A stretch of 64,000 bases of DNA from Camarhynchus parvulus (Eukaryota; Chordata; Aves; Passeriformes; Thraupidae). Numbering within the stretch: position 1 is the first letter of the stretch; every line of letters starts with the position of its first letter. Shown here piece by piece: positions 54,351 through 64,000 of the stretch. A program made the position numbers and the translations under genes. The notes under the pieces are model-generated. The model was not told the DNA's origin, searched no databases, and saw only the letters and a program-made list of their open reading frames with translations. The stretch covers positions 13,543,501 to 13,607,500 of the forward strand of contig NC_044590.1 in assembly GCF_901933205.1 (NCBI RefSeq), given 5' to 3'.

Positions 54351-55007
54351 TGGTGAACAGCTTGGCTTTCACCCAAAATATCCCCCCCAACCTTGCTGTG
54401 GCACAGACAGGTTGGGAAGGCTGCTGAGAGCCCTGGGAGGCAGGAGCAGCATCCCTGGGAAAAGAGCCCTGTCCCAGCTGAGAGCTGAGCAGTGTTCAGA
54501 CCCCAGGCAGCTGATTCCCAGAGCTGAGGCTGTTCTGTGTCCTGAGCCATCCTGCCCTGTGTGCCCGGGGTGCCAGGGCAGGGCCCTGCTCTGTGCGTGC
54601 CTGGCAGCTCTGAGGAGCCCTGGCAGTGCCATCCTGCTGGCAGCACTCCTGGGTGACACGGGGACACAGCTGTGGGGGTCTGGCCGTGTCAGAGGACAGC
54701 CACTCTCTGTGCAATGAGCACTTTGACAGCAGCTTCTTCCTGCCCCTCCTTTCTCGTTCTTTTTGGGGGGTGCTGCAGAGAGGGGCTGGTCTGTCTGAAA
54801 CCATCCTGGCTGGAAGTGCCTTGGCTGCTCTCTCATCTGGCTGATGCTCATCCCTCCACACTGAGAGAAACACAGCAAACCCCACATCTTGACAACCAGG
54901 ATTTGCTTGTGGTGTTTGCTCCCTCCCAGGGCTCCCAGGGCTTCCTTTCCTCTGGCCTGTCAGGGAGGAGAGCCAGCCTGAGGGGGCTCTGCTGCAGAGT
55001 GGGGCTA

Positions 55008-55225
55008 ATGCTGAGTGCCAGGGATTGTGTTTTGGGGCAGTTGGGCCAGAAAGGAACTCAAACCCCATCAAATCATGGAATCACTCAAGCTGGAAAAGCC
55101 CTCTAAAGTGATCAAGTCCAGCCATTAACCATTAACAGGTCCACCACTAAGCCCTGCCCCCGAGAGCCACATCCACACATTATTTTGAGCAGTGATTTGA
55201 GGTTCAAGGCATCCCTTGGCCAAGT
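55008..55225 (-). repeat. CR1 fragment plus flank, duplicated at 56,533
   Basis: Antisense CR1 from AATCATGGAATCACTCAAGC. The 60 bp before it (TGCTGAGTGCCAGGGATTGTG, TTTTGGGGCAGTTGGGCCAG) is also shared with 56,533-56,595, so the pair is not merely two CR1 insertions. Confidence 0.8.
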
Positions 55226-56532
55226 CACTCCACTCGTGCCCAGCTTTCCCTCTGCATGAGCTCTCAGCAGGCATTTCCCAGTTTCCCAGGGGCTGAGGGC
55301 TCAGGCACAGCCAGCAGAACTTCCCAGGAGTGAGCCAGGCTGGAGTGCTGGCTCTGAGGCACAGGGCAAAGCCTGCACAGGGCCAGGGACAGGCTGGAGG
55401 TGCCTGCTTTCTCCAGAGGCAGCGTTCCCTGCTCATGCAGCTGCAAATTGCCTGCCTGGCACCCAGGCAGGGCACAGGAAAGCTCTGGAGAGCAGCCTGG
55501 GCACAGGGAATGGAGTCTGGCTTTAACCCTGCTGTCACCTGTGCCTTCCCAATGGGGATGGAGGCTCCAGAGTGTCGGGGGTGAGGGGGTGCTGGCAGCC
55601 CTGGGCAGGGCAGGGGGAGCTGCCAGCTGCTCCCAGCTGCTCCTGCTGGGAGAGGAGCCCTGATGGAGCTGCCCAGAGCCCCAGCACGGAGCTGGGTGCT
55701 GCTCTGGAGAGCCCAGGGACAGGATGCTGGCACTGCCCACCCCCAGCTGCTCCAGGGGAAGCTCTGGGCGCTCCACATGAGCTGCTGGGGGAAATCTGCA
55801 TCCAGCCCTGGAGCCATGGGCAGCACAGGGATCAGGCACTGGAGCACAAGCACAGCTCCAGATGACAACCCTGCTGCCTGGGGAAGCACAAGGAATGAAA
55901 GCAACACTTGGCACTTCAGAGCAGCTCATCCTCCCAAGCCCTTTAATGCACAACACCTCCTTACCCAGCCCTCCCCACGAGCACTTCCTGGCACTGTGAT
56001 TTTGTGCCCTGCCTTCAACATGGCAAAATTTACCCCATTTCACTGCAAAATGAACATTCCAGTCTTCTGCTGCAACACCCAGCTTCTGACCTAGGAGAGA
56101 ATTCAACCAAAAAAAGGCAAGCCAGGTGTGGCCCTTCCTTGCTCTTCATCCCCTGCTGCAGGCAGAGGGGCAGTGTTTGCGCTGCTCAGCTGCTCTGCAG
56201 AGCTGAAACGGCCCCTGAGCATTGTCACCTGTGCCTGGGCCACTGCCCTCTGTGTGGGACACTGGCCTCACCCTGCGGCATGGCCAGGCCTTGGGAGCCC
56301 CTTGCCCACCGGGGCTTAGGATGAAAGATGAAAGTTTCCCTCCCCCATGGGTTATTCTCAGTGCACCCCAAACTGCTCAGCCCTCATGGGGGATGATGGG
56401 GGGTTCCCTTCATGGTTTTCCCTGAGCTTGAGAGCCCCAAGGATGCAGAGCTCCTGAATTCAGGCTGTTGGTTGCTGATTCAGACATTGCAGCAGCACGT
56501 GCTCCTCTGGCACATCAGAACTCCAGGGCTTT

Positions 56533-56715
56533 TGATGCTGAGGGCCAGGGGTTGTGTTTTGGGGCAGCTGGGCCAGAAAGGAAATCAAGCCCCATCAAAT
56601 CATGGAATCATTCAAGTTGGAAAAGCCCTCTAAGATGATCAAGTCCTGCCACTAACCCAGCACTGACAGGTCCAGCACTGAGCCCTGTCCCCAAGAGCCA
56701 CATCTCGGGGAGGGT
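56533..56715 (-). repeat. CR1 fragment plus flank, duplicated at 55,008
   Basis: Second member of the pair, about 1.5 kb from the first and in the same orientation. Similarity spans CR1 tail and non-CR1 flank. Confidence 0.8.
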
Positions 56716-58291
56716 TCACAGCCCTGCCCATGAAGAGCAGCCTGGGATCCCTTGCCCAGACTGAGGGACACTGTCAGAGGCTCTTGTCCTTCCAACCTGA
56801 CCTGGGCTGCTCTGGCCAGCCCTTGGAATGCAGCTGAGCAGGGATCCTGGTAGTACCAGCTCAGCTCCTGCTGGCCTTGCCCAGGAGAGGGGATTTGTCC
56901 CCACATCACCTCTCGGACCCAGCCCTGGGTCTGTTGCCAACACAGGTGAAATTCCAGGCTAGGAGGAGCAAGAGCCACGTCCCCATCTGATGGTGTCTGT
57001 GTTTTTCCACAGAAACAGAGAACTCAACTCCACCTTGAGGGCTTTTCCTTAGCAAAAGACTCCAGTGCTTGTGCTCTTGAGCTTCTGGGGCAATTGAAAA
57101 TTGCACTCTTAGAAAGGAGAAGAGGAATTAAAAAGGCCCTCAGCCTTCTCTGTTCAAAATAACTCGTGATTTTGAGAGCCTGGGCTCTGACTTGGGAACT
57201 CTTGAAGGCTGGAAACATCATGATTGCAGCCCAGGGCCTGAGGCAGTGCCTTTGGAGAGCCAGCTGGGAAAGCAGTGGCTCAGAAAACTCTGTAGGGCTG
57301 TTAAAATCATGGATTTAACAGCTCTTCCAAGTTTTTAGCTATCAGGATGTTCTGGATGCTGGTTTTACTCCTGTCTCCCAAGCTCTGTGCCCAGGGCTGC
57401 AGGACAGTGAGATGTTCCCATCCTGGGCTGGGAGCAACTCCTCCAATTGCACCGAGGGACCTTGGCAGGGGCAGAGCTCTGCAGGGATTTAGGATCCTCC
57501 TCAATGTAACAGAGCTGCTTCTGCTGACCCCTGAGCCCCTGGCCTTGTGGACAGCCTTGTTCACAGGAGCTGGAGAGCAACGTTTGCAGCAGCCCCTTGC
57601 TGTGCCTCAGTTTCCCCCGGTGGGGCACAAGGGGATGATGGGCAGCAGATCCCAGTGTTGATTTAAACTCTGGTATGAGCAGAAATGAGATCAAAAGAGG
57701 ACAAAGTGCCCTGTTTTTCTTTCCAGTATTCCCCTTAATGACTGCAGTTAACCCCCTCTGCCCTCATTTAAGATGGATCTGGCTTTTCCCAGGTTCTTTT
57801 GTGGGCCTTAATTAGCTCTACATTTCCTCTCCTCCCAGCCTGGAGCTCTGGCACATCTGGCCAGGCCTGTTCGTGGTTTTTTCCACTTCATCCACGGTGC
57901 CTTTGCTGTGTCAGGGCAGCATTAGCCCAGCCAGGGTCACTGCCAAGTGCCCAGGACTGATCTCTGCAGCTGGGAGGGCAGGAGCCATCAGAGCCCCTTT
58001 CCCCCCTTGCTGGCTCTGAGCCCTGATCCTCAGCTGAGAGCACCCCTGTCCATCCCCACCAGGGCTCTGAGCATCACTCAGGTCAACACTTCCACTGTTT
58101 CAATCCAACATGAGTTACTTGTATGATAGATCTGAGCTGGGCTCCCTCCACATCACTGGGGTGTTCTGAGGGCATTTCCAATCCTCAAAAATGGGCCTCG
58201 GAGCAGAAGGAGAAAGGGAAAACAATTCCTGAGCTGCTCAGCTGATGGCAGCCTGAAACCCTGCAAGGAGCCCTTAGTGTCACCCCACTGC
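56716..58291. other. Unassigned unique sequence
   Basis: No exons recognised. A short AT-rich stretch with CCTTAATTAGC near 57,805-57,820 may be a non-coding element. Confidence 0.45.
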
Positions 58292-58296
58292 AGGTG

Positions 58297-58968
58297 TGTT
58301 GAAGATTGCATGCAAGATGTTTTCCATTACCATCTGTATGGCAGATTACCTTTGTCAAGTGGGCAGTTTGCTTTATCTCTCTCTTTGAGTGACCACATTC
58401 ACACCTCCCTCGGGAGGGGACATCTGCTGATAACAGACTATTGAATATCAGTGCATGACTGATAAGAACTATAACATCCCATTGTGAGATGCTCCGCCCA
58501 GAGGGAGGAGCCAAGCATTGCTACCCAGTTATACTCTGAGATTCTGGAACACTAGCATGGCTTTTCTCCACGGGATTCCCCAGAGGAACAGCAGCTGCCT
58601 CTTTCCCCACTGGATCTTCAGAGGAAGACTACATCCTTCTCTACAGATTCCCCTTGCTCCAACAGAACCACACCTGATACTTCAGAGGGCTGCAGCCACA
58701 TTTTCAATGGAACTGCCACCAACACCCTGACCCACAGGGTGTCAGGTTGGGTTCTGACTCTGTCAGTGTTCCAGTGGACTGCATTGTTTATTTTTTTCTT
58801 TTTTTCTTCCCTATTAAAGAACTGTTATTTCCTGCTCCCATATTTTTGCCTGAGAGCCCCTTAATTTAAAATTATAGCAATTGGGAGGGGTGGGGAGGGT
58901 TTACATTCTCCATTTCAGGGGAGGCTCCTGCCTTCCTTAGCAGACTCCTGTCTTTCCAAACCAAGACA
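58297..58968 (+). mobile_element. Solo LTR, family A
   Basis: 672 bp, TGTTGAAGATTGC at the start and TTTCCAAACCAAGACA at the end, flanked by a perfect AGGTG duplication (58,292-58,296 and 58,969-58,973). The 3' third (ATTAAAGAACTGTTATTTCC, TTTTGCCTGAGAGCCCC, GGAGGCTCCTGCCTTCC) is shared with other family A copies; the 5' two thirds are a divergent subfamily. Confidence 0.93.
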
Positions 58969-59264
58969 AGGTGTGACAGGGGAGTGTCCTGGCTGGAATG
59001 GCACAGCCTGGAGCTGGCAGCACAGCTGGGCTGGGTCTGTGCTGGCAGCAGGACACAGATTCATCTCTCCAGGGCAGGCTGGACCTGGGATCTTGCACAG
59101 CACAGCCATAGACCAGCAGAGCTGTAGGGATGGAAGAGCAGCTGGGAACCCCTCCAGCAGTGTGGCCTCTTCCACAGAGGATCCACAGCCCTTTCTTTGT
59201 GGGTTTGATATTAAACAATCACTCCATTCTGTAAAAATCCACAGAACTGCTGAGGTGGGGTGGC

Positions 59265-59495
59265 AATGCTGGAACTGTTGAGTATGAAAACTTTCCTCAC
59301 ACAAAGAGTGCTCAGGCACTGGCACAGCTGCCCAGGGCAGTGGTGGGGTCACCATTCCCAGAGGGATTTATCAACCCTGTGGATGTGGCACCTGGGGACA
59401 GGGGTTAGTGGGAACCTTGGCAGTGCTGTGGTATTGGCTGGGCTCAATGACCTCACAGGGCTTTTCCAACCTTAATGATTCCATGATCCAAACTC
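59265..59495 (+). mobile_element. CR1 LINE 3' fragment
   Basis: Sense CR1: GCACTGGCACAGCTGCCCAG, GGCAGTGGTGGGGTCACC, TGACCTCACAGGGCTTTTCC, then AACCTTAATGATTCCATGATCC. Confidence 0.88.
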
Positions 59496-59526
59496 CTGCC
59501 CAAGGCACAGCCAAGGGGGAGGTTGG

Positions 59527-60286
59527 TGTCCTGGGTTGTAAAATGTGGTTTGGGGCTGTGAATTCTATTGCCATCTGTCAGATGTGGGGCAGTTATCCTC
59601 TCTTCTTTGGGCAGTTTTCTTTATCTCTCCCACAGCCCATTCTCCCTCCAGGAGATCTCTTCTGTCCATGGGCCATTAATTATTAATTATCTTCTGTCCA
59701 TGGGCCATTGATTATTAATTATCTTCTGTCCATGGCCAGTGAGTGTCCCTGCAGGGCTGATCCAATTCCAGCATCCCATGGGGAGATGCTGCGCCCAGGG
59801 GAGGAGCCAAGCATTCCTACCTGGATCCAATCTGAGCCTGGAGCAGCACAGCAGCCTTTGCCCCCTGCATTGCCAGAGGAGCAGCTTTCTGCTGCCCTGC
59901 ATTGCCAGAGGGAGCCCAGGCCCATCTGCAGCAGCCCTGGAGCTGCAGAGGAAAACTCCCCCCTTGTGCAGGATCCCTGCTCCAGCAGCAGCACAGCTGG
60001 CACTGCAGGAGGGCTGAGCCCCCATGGGATGGGGCTGTGCCACCCCCTGACACACAGGGGGCAGGGCCTGCTCTCACTCTGGCACGGTTGGTTTGTATTG
60101 CTGCATTATTTATTTTATTGCTATTTTCTTCCTTTAAAAAGAACTGTTATTCCTGCTCCTACATCTTTCCCTGTGAACCCCTTCATTTCAAACTTATAAT
60201 AATTTGGAGGGAGGGGGTTTGCATTTTCCATGTTAGGGGAGGCTCCTGCCTTCCTTAGCAGACACCTGGCTGTTCAAACCAAGACA
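59527..60286 (+). mobile_element. Solo LTR, family A
   Basis: 760 bp with near-inverted ends TGTCCTGGGTTG and CAAACCAAGACA, flanked by GTTGG (59,522-59,526) and TTTGG (60,287-60,291), a 5-bp duplication with one mismatch. Contains a short internal duplication of the CTTCTGTCCATGGGCCATT, then ATTATTAATTAT block (about 59,660-59,730). Best-preserved family A copy in the window. Confidence 0.92.
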
Positions 60287-60294
60287 TTTGGTCA

Positions 60295-60640
60295 GGGCCA
60301 TCTCCAGCTGGACTTTGAGCAGCTCCAGTGATGGAGATTCTGCAGCCCTTCTAAGCAGCCCACCATGTTCAGCCACCTCGTGGTAAAATGGCTCTTTCTG
60401 ATGTTTAGGAAAGATTTTCTGTATTTCAGTTTGTGTCTGTTGCCTTTTGTCCTCGTGCTGGGCACCGCTGGAAAGAGCCTGGCTCTGTCCCTTTGCACCC
60501 AGCTTCGGTCATTTACATCCATCAATAAGATCCCTCACAAGCCTGCTCTGCTCCAGGCTGAGCACTCCCAGCTCTCTCAGCTTTCCTCACAGCAGAGCTG
60601 CTCCAGTCCCTCCATGTCCTTCACAGCCACTGGTGGAGCT
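60295..60640 (-). mobile_element. CR1 LINE fragment
   Basis: Antisense CR1 from an upstream part of the element than the other copies: TGATGTTTAGGAAAGATTTTC, TGTATTTCAGTTTGTG, TGCCTTTTGTCCTCGTGCTGG, CAATAAGATCCCTCACAAGCC and TCTGCTCCAGGCTGAGC. Begins next to the family A LTR. Confidence 0.85.
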
Positions 60641-61215
60641 GCAGAAGCCTTTCTTGCTGCCTTTCTTGCTGCCTTTCTTGTTCCCTGCCAGACCCAGCTC
60701 TAGATGGACTTTGGCTGTCCTGACCCCATCCCAGAACACCTGGATTTGTATTCACACAGTGTCCTTGGATTCCTTGTTCAATTCCCTGCTGCCCTTGCTG
60801 GATTCCCTGCTTGTCAGGGAGCAGTGGAGGAGCTGATCCTTGAATATGAGTTGTGGCTCCTGGACCTCTTTTCTCCCCAGGATTGTATCCTGTGGGACTC
60901 TTCCAAGCAAATCCCTCAGGAGCTGAAGTCTGCTCTCCTGAGCGCAGGTTTGATCCTGGTTTTTGCTCTGCTTCTTTCCTTTCTCTCAGGACTCTCAGCT
61001 GTGCTCTCTCCAGCCAAGGCTGCCCCTCATCCTTCACACTCCCCACCAGCTCTTCCAAGATTTTAGGTGTCAGATCCATCACAGCGTTTCCCCTCTTTGT
61101 GTTCTTGTCCCCCTGTGCTAGGAAATTGTTTCCAGAGTGTTCCAGGAGCTCCCAGGATTGCTGTGCCCTGCGGTGCTGCCCTCCAGCTGGTACCACAGGG
61201 GTTAAAGGCCATGGC
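60640..61215 (-). mobile_element. Older CR1-related sequence (probable ORF2 part)
   Basis: Plus-strand blocks such as TGTGGGACTCTTCCAAGCA, CTGAAGTCTGCTCTCCTGA, CCAAGGCTGCCCCTCATCC and CCAGGATTGCTGTGCCCTGC resemble, in reverse complement, the endonuclease-coding part of avian CR1. The long minus-strand frame (60,621-61,460) covers it but is not a host gene. A 12-bp triplication (TTTCTTGCTGCC) lies at about 60,650-60,685. Confidence 0.5.
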
Positions 61216-64000
61216 TGCAAACAGCACCCTCCTTCCAGCTGTCTGAAAAAGCTTTGTGCTCTTCTCCCTGATCCAGGGCTCTGCAGGGCACACACAGGAC
61301 TCTGCCCCCACATCCCTTTGCCTCCCAGCCCAGATTCACCTCCCTGGATCATGATCCATCCCAGGGCAGAGCTCACACTGTTTCCTCTCCTTGGCTTCTC
61401 ATCCAGGGCACCCTCCCCATCCCCGGAATGACGCAGGAATCCATGGAAAAAACCCAGCAAATGTCACTGAGACATGGCTGGGTGCCAAGGGAACAAAGGG
61501 CCTGGCCAGCCCTGGCCTGGCACCTCCTGGCTCCCACCTGGACCCTCCCACCCCCTCAGTGTCTGTCTGGCCCTGGCACTGCTCTCCCACGGCACAGGAA
61601 CCCCTCTGACAGCTCTGCCTGGCACTCAGCCTCCCTCCCATCTCCTCTGCTTTCCCTCTCCCTCTGGACTCCCATCCCTGGCTCATCTTTAACTCTTCCC
61701 TGTTTCCTGACAGCTTTGAGAGCTGCTCAGACATGGCCACGCTCCAAACGTGGCTGCTCCTGGAATTCCTGTCATTTCCTGCCAGTTTGCCTTCTCTGAG
61801 GGTGCTGCAGGCTCCATCCCAGCATTCCAGCTGGGAATGTCACCTCTGCCCTGGCGCTGGCCCCAGCACCTGCTCTGGCACCACCCTGGGAAGAGGAGCT
61901 CCCAGTGCTGCTCCCTTTGGATGCAGGCTGTGAGCAGGCAGGGCTTGCACGGCTCAGAGGGGATTTTAGAGGGAGGCAGAGCTGTGTCTCCTGCCCTCTT
62001 TTCCTGCTGGAGACCCCCAAGCACAGATGGGAAGCGAGCTCAGCCTCAGCTCTACAATCAGTGGAAGCTGCAGCAGGAATTCTCTTGGCTGGAACACAAA
62101 CCCTCACCCAGCCAGACCCTTTGGAGGGGCTGGGAGCTGGGAAGCAACGTCAGAGACGAGTGCTGGGCACAGCTGCTGCCAGCTGGGCACCATCCCTGGC
62201 ACTGCCCGGGGCAGAGCTGCCCCCTCTGCTGAGGGCTCTGCTTGCCCAGCCCTCCTGGCACCCGGAGCTGCTGCTCTCCCTGTGCCATCTGCGCTCCCTC
62301 TGCCCCTGCCCGGGCTGAGGGGTGAGGGAGGGCACTGCGAAAAGGGAAAGCACCACAGAGATCCTGCAGGGGCTGTGGGCGCAGCCTGGGGGAGCAGGGC
62401 GTGCTCAGGGCCGCGTTCCCAGGAGATGGATGCACCTTAATGAGCGTTAATGAGCGTTAATGAGCGGGCTGGACACCAGACTGGGCACAGCAGATCTCTG
62501 AGACTGGGGGTGCTGCCTTGCATGGCCCCCTTCGGTCCCCCCTCCCCGAACCCTGGGGGCTGCACAGCTCCGGGCTGCCCACAGGCCCCGGGGTTTTCCT
62601 CAGCTCCAAGGAGGTTCCTGCTGTCTCGTCCTGCTCAGCCTGGTGCTGAGGGCGGAAGGTGCCCCAAAGGACAGCAAAGCAACTCTTGCTCCTCTTCCTT
62701 TCAGGTCAGGGTGTCTCAAACGAGCACGGCAGAGCAACCACACCCTGCAGAACCTGCCTGACTGCTCAGGGGTTTGTCCCAGCTTCTGCTGGACTTCACC
62801 AGAGGCTCCTGCACGGTTCTGCCATCATGTGCCATGACCTCTGTGAGTTGGGAAAGCTTAGAGTCCCTAAAAGTTGGCTCCACCACTGATGCACCACTGG
62901 GCTTCCAAAAGAGATGGTGCTGGGAGCAGCGTATGGAGAGGAGGTGAAGCTGAGGAGGAGGAGGAGGAGGAGGAGGAGGCTCCTCCACCTGGAGAGGATC
63001 CCGTGCTCGGCTGTGGGAAGGGACCTGAGGGAGGGAATGGGACGCACACAGAGGAACAGAGAGCCCTGAGGGTGCTGGGATTTCTGGGTACCTGCAGCTT
63101 CCAACCATGGTGGCCCAGGGAGGGCTGGTGGCTGCTGGGTCTCTCAGGGTTCGCTGGCAGCAGCAGTGGGAAGGAGCCAGGGGACAGGGGCACCTCAGTG
63201 GCTGTGCCTCAGCTGGGACACCAGGAACCATTTCTTGGAGATATTGCAGCGAGGAGGGAGGATCCAGGCTTCCAAGGAAACTGCCTTTGTTTGCCCTGGA
63301 GCTTTAGGAAGCCCCTCTTTGATATCAAGGCTGATATTTACCTTTCCTTCTCTGCCCTCAGCTGCCAGCTCAGGCCAAACTTGAGACAGGGAGAGCAGAA
63401 AACCAGTGAGGGAAGGGATGGATGGGGAGCTGAGGTGGGAACAGGAGAGGCACTGAGGAGGGATGTGCTGGAGGATGGTAAGGAAGGAAAGCACAAGAGG
63501 ATCTGGGTACCAAGGCCTCCAGCCAAGGCACCAGCGCTTCTCTCAGCCTGTCTTTCATGTCTCGTAGTGTTTGGGTTTCTCTAAACTTAGAAAATCCCAC
63601 ATAAAGTTTTTTTTATCTTATCACCAAGACTGCTAAGTGCAACCCAAACTAAGAGACACCACATAGAACAAATGCTTAAACATTAAACCCACAGAAATCA
63701 CAAGCAAATGGTGCATTTGTTATTTCTGTGTTAACCCCAGGAGCTCCGGGCAGGATTGGAGGGAGCAGTGAGAGAGGAAGCAGCAGGAATCAAGGGGAAC
63801 CTGGCAAAGCTGGGAGAGGGACAGGAAGGGGAGCATTGTGTGGGTGCAGGAGTCTTGACAAAAGCAGGCTCAGGTTCCTGGAAGCAAAGTCCCACATGCC
63901 CAGAGATGTGTGGAGGTGCCAGCACTCACACAACCTCAATTCTGGCTCTGCATCCCATTTACAGATTCCAGTTGGAGCTGGGAACAGCTTTCTGCTTCTT
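61216..64000. other. Unassigned unique sequence to the window end
   Basis: GC-rich with many short frames. I found no exon with two good splice sites or recognisable protein motif. It includes a GAG trinucleotide run at about 62,950-62,980 and a TTAATGAGCG triplication at 62,438-62,467. Confidence 0.45.
62438..62467. repeat. TTAATGAGCG tandem triplication
   Basis: Three perfect 10-bp units. Each contains a TTAATGA core of the kind bound by homeodomain proteins. Confidence 0.95.

Noticed and set aside
60621..61460. 279-codon minus-strand frame
   Set aside because: It overlaps CR1-derived sequence and a 12-bp tandem repeat and has no consistent protein family signature, so it is read as degenerate repeat sequence.
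1..64000. tRNA, rRNA or CRISPR features
   Set aside because: No cloverleaf-like block with A and B boxes, no rRNA similarity and no spaced-repeat array were seen. The composition is that of a bird nuclear genome.

Overview
This is vertebrate genomic DNA, most likely from a songbird (passerine). It carries many short, 5'-truncated CR1 LINE copies, several avian-type solo LTR families, a tandem array of maestro heat-like repeat (MROH-like) genes with short GC-rich introns, and coding exons with GT-AG boundaries. Nothing bacterial is present: no operons, CRISPR or phage genes. Everything below was read by eye.

Layout. (1) Positions 1-16,660 are two head-to-tail copies of a unit of about 8.33 kb (1-8,327 and 8,328-16,660), so the array probably continues to the left. 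Each unit holds one 15-exon MROH-like gene on the minus strand. All exon borders can be placed and give a nominal protein of 673 aa. Copy 1 carries a -1 and a +1 indel in adjacent exons that cancel, so it stays open. Copy 2 carries four indels and looks broken. A third, decayed fragment (16,661-17,330) holds one exon with a stop. (2) Positions 17,414-26,518 are an old class II-type endogenous retrovirus on the minus strand. It has both LTRs, matrix, capsid, a deletion joining gag to the RT YMDD region, RNase H, integrase and env, all broken. One solo LTR sits antisense in integrase and another LTR-like block sits in gag. (3) Positions 26,519-34,101 are a graveyard of LTR fragments, nearly all on the minus strand, plus a broken ORF with a membrane segment. 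(4) Positions 34,102-34,601 are exactly 500 N.

(5) Positions 34,602-64,000 have a different character. This stretch is gene-poor and intergenic or intronic, with CR1 fragments in both orientations, three complete copies of one LTR family (A, 5-bp target duplications) and a fourth that holds a nested LTR, several copies of a second family (B, 6-bp duplications, sometimes nested in A), a 3' remnant of another retrovirus, and long simple repeats. I found no convincing multi-exon host gene here. One possible terminal exon with a poly(A) signal lies at 35,912-36,175.

The only plausible cellular proteins are the MROH-like ones. They are predicted all-helical HEAT-repeat proteins, and their biochemical role cannot be deduced from sequence. 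The most unusual points are the reciprocal indels between the two gene copies, a degenerate minisatellite of splice-acceptor-like motifs directly upstream of each start codon, and the layered LTR and CR1 insertions.
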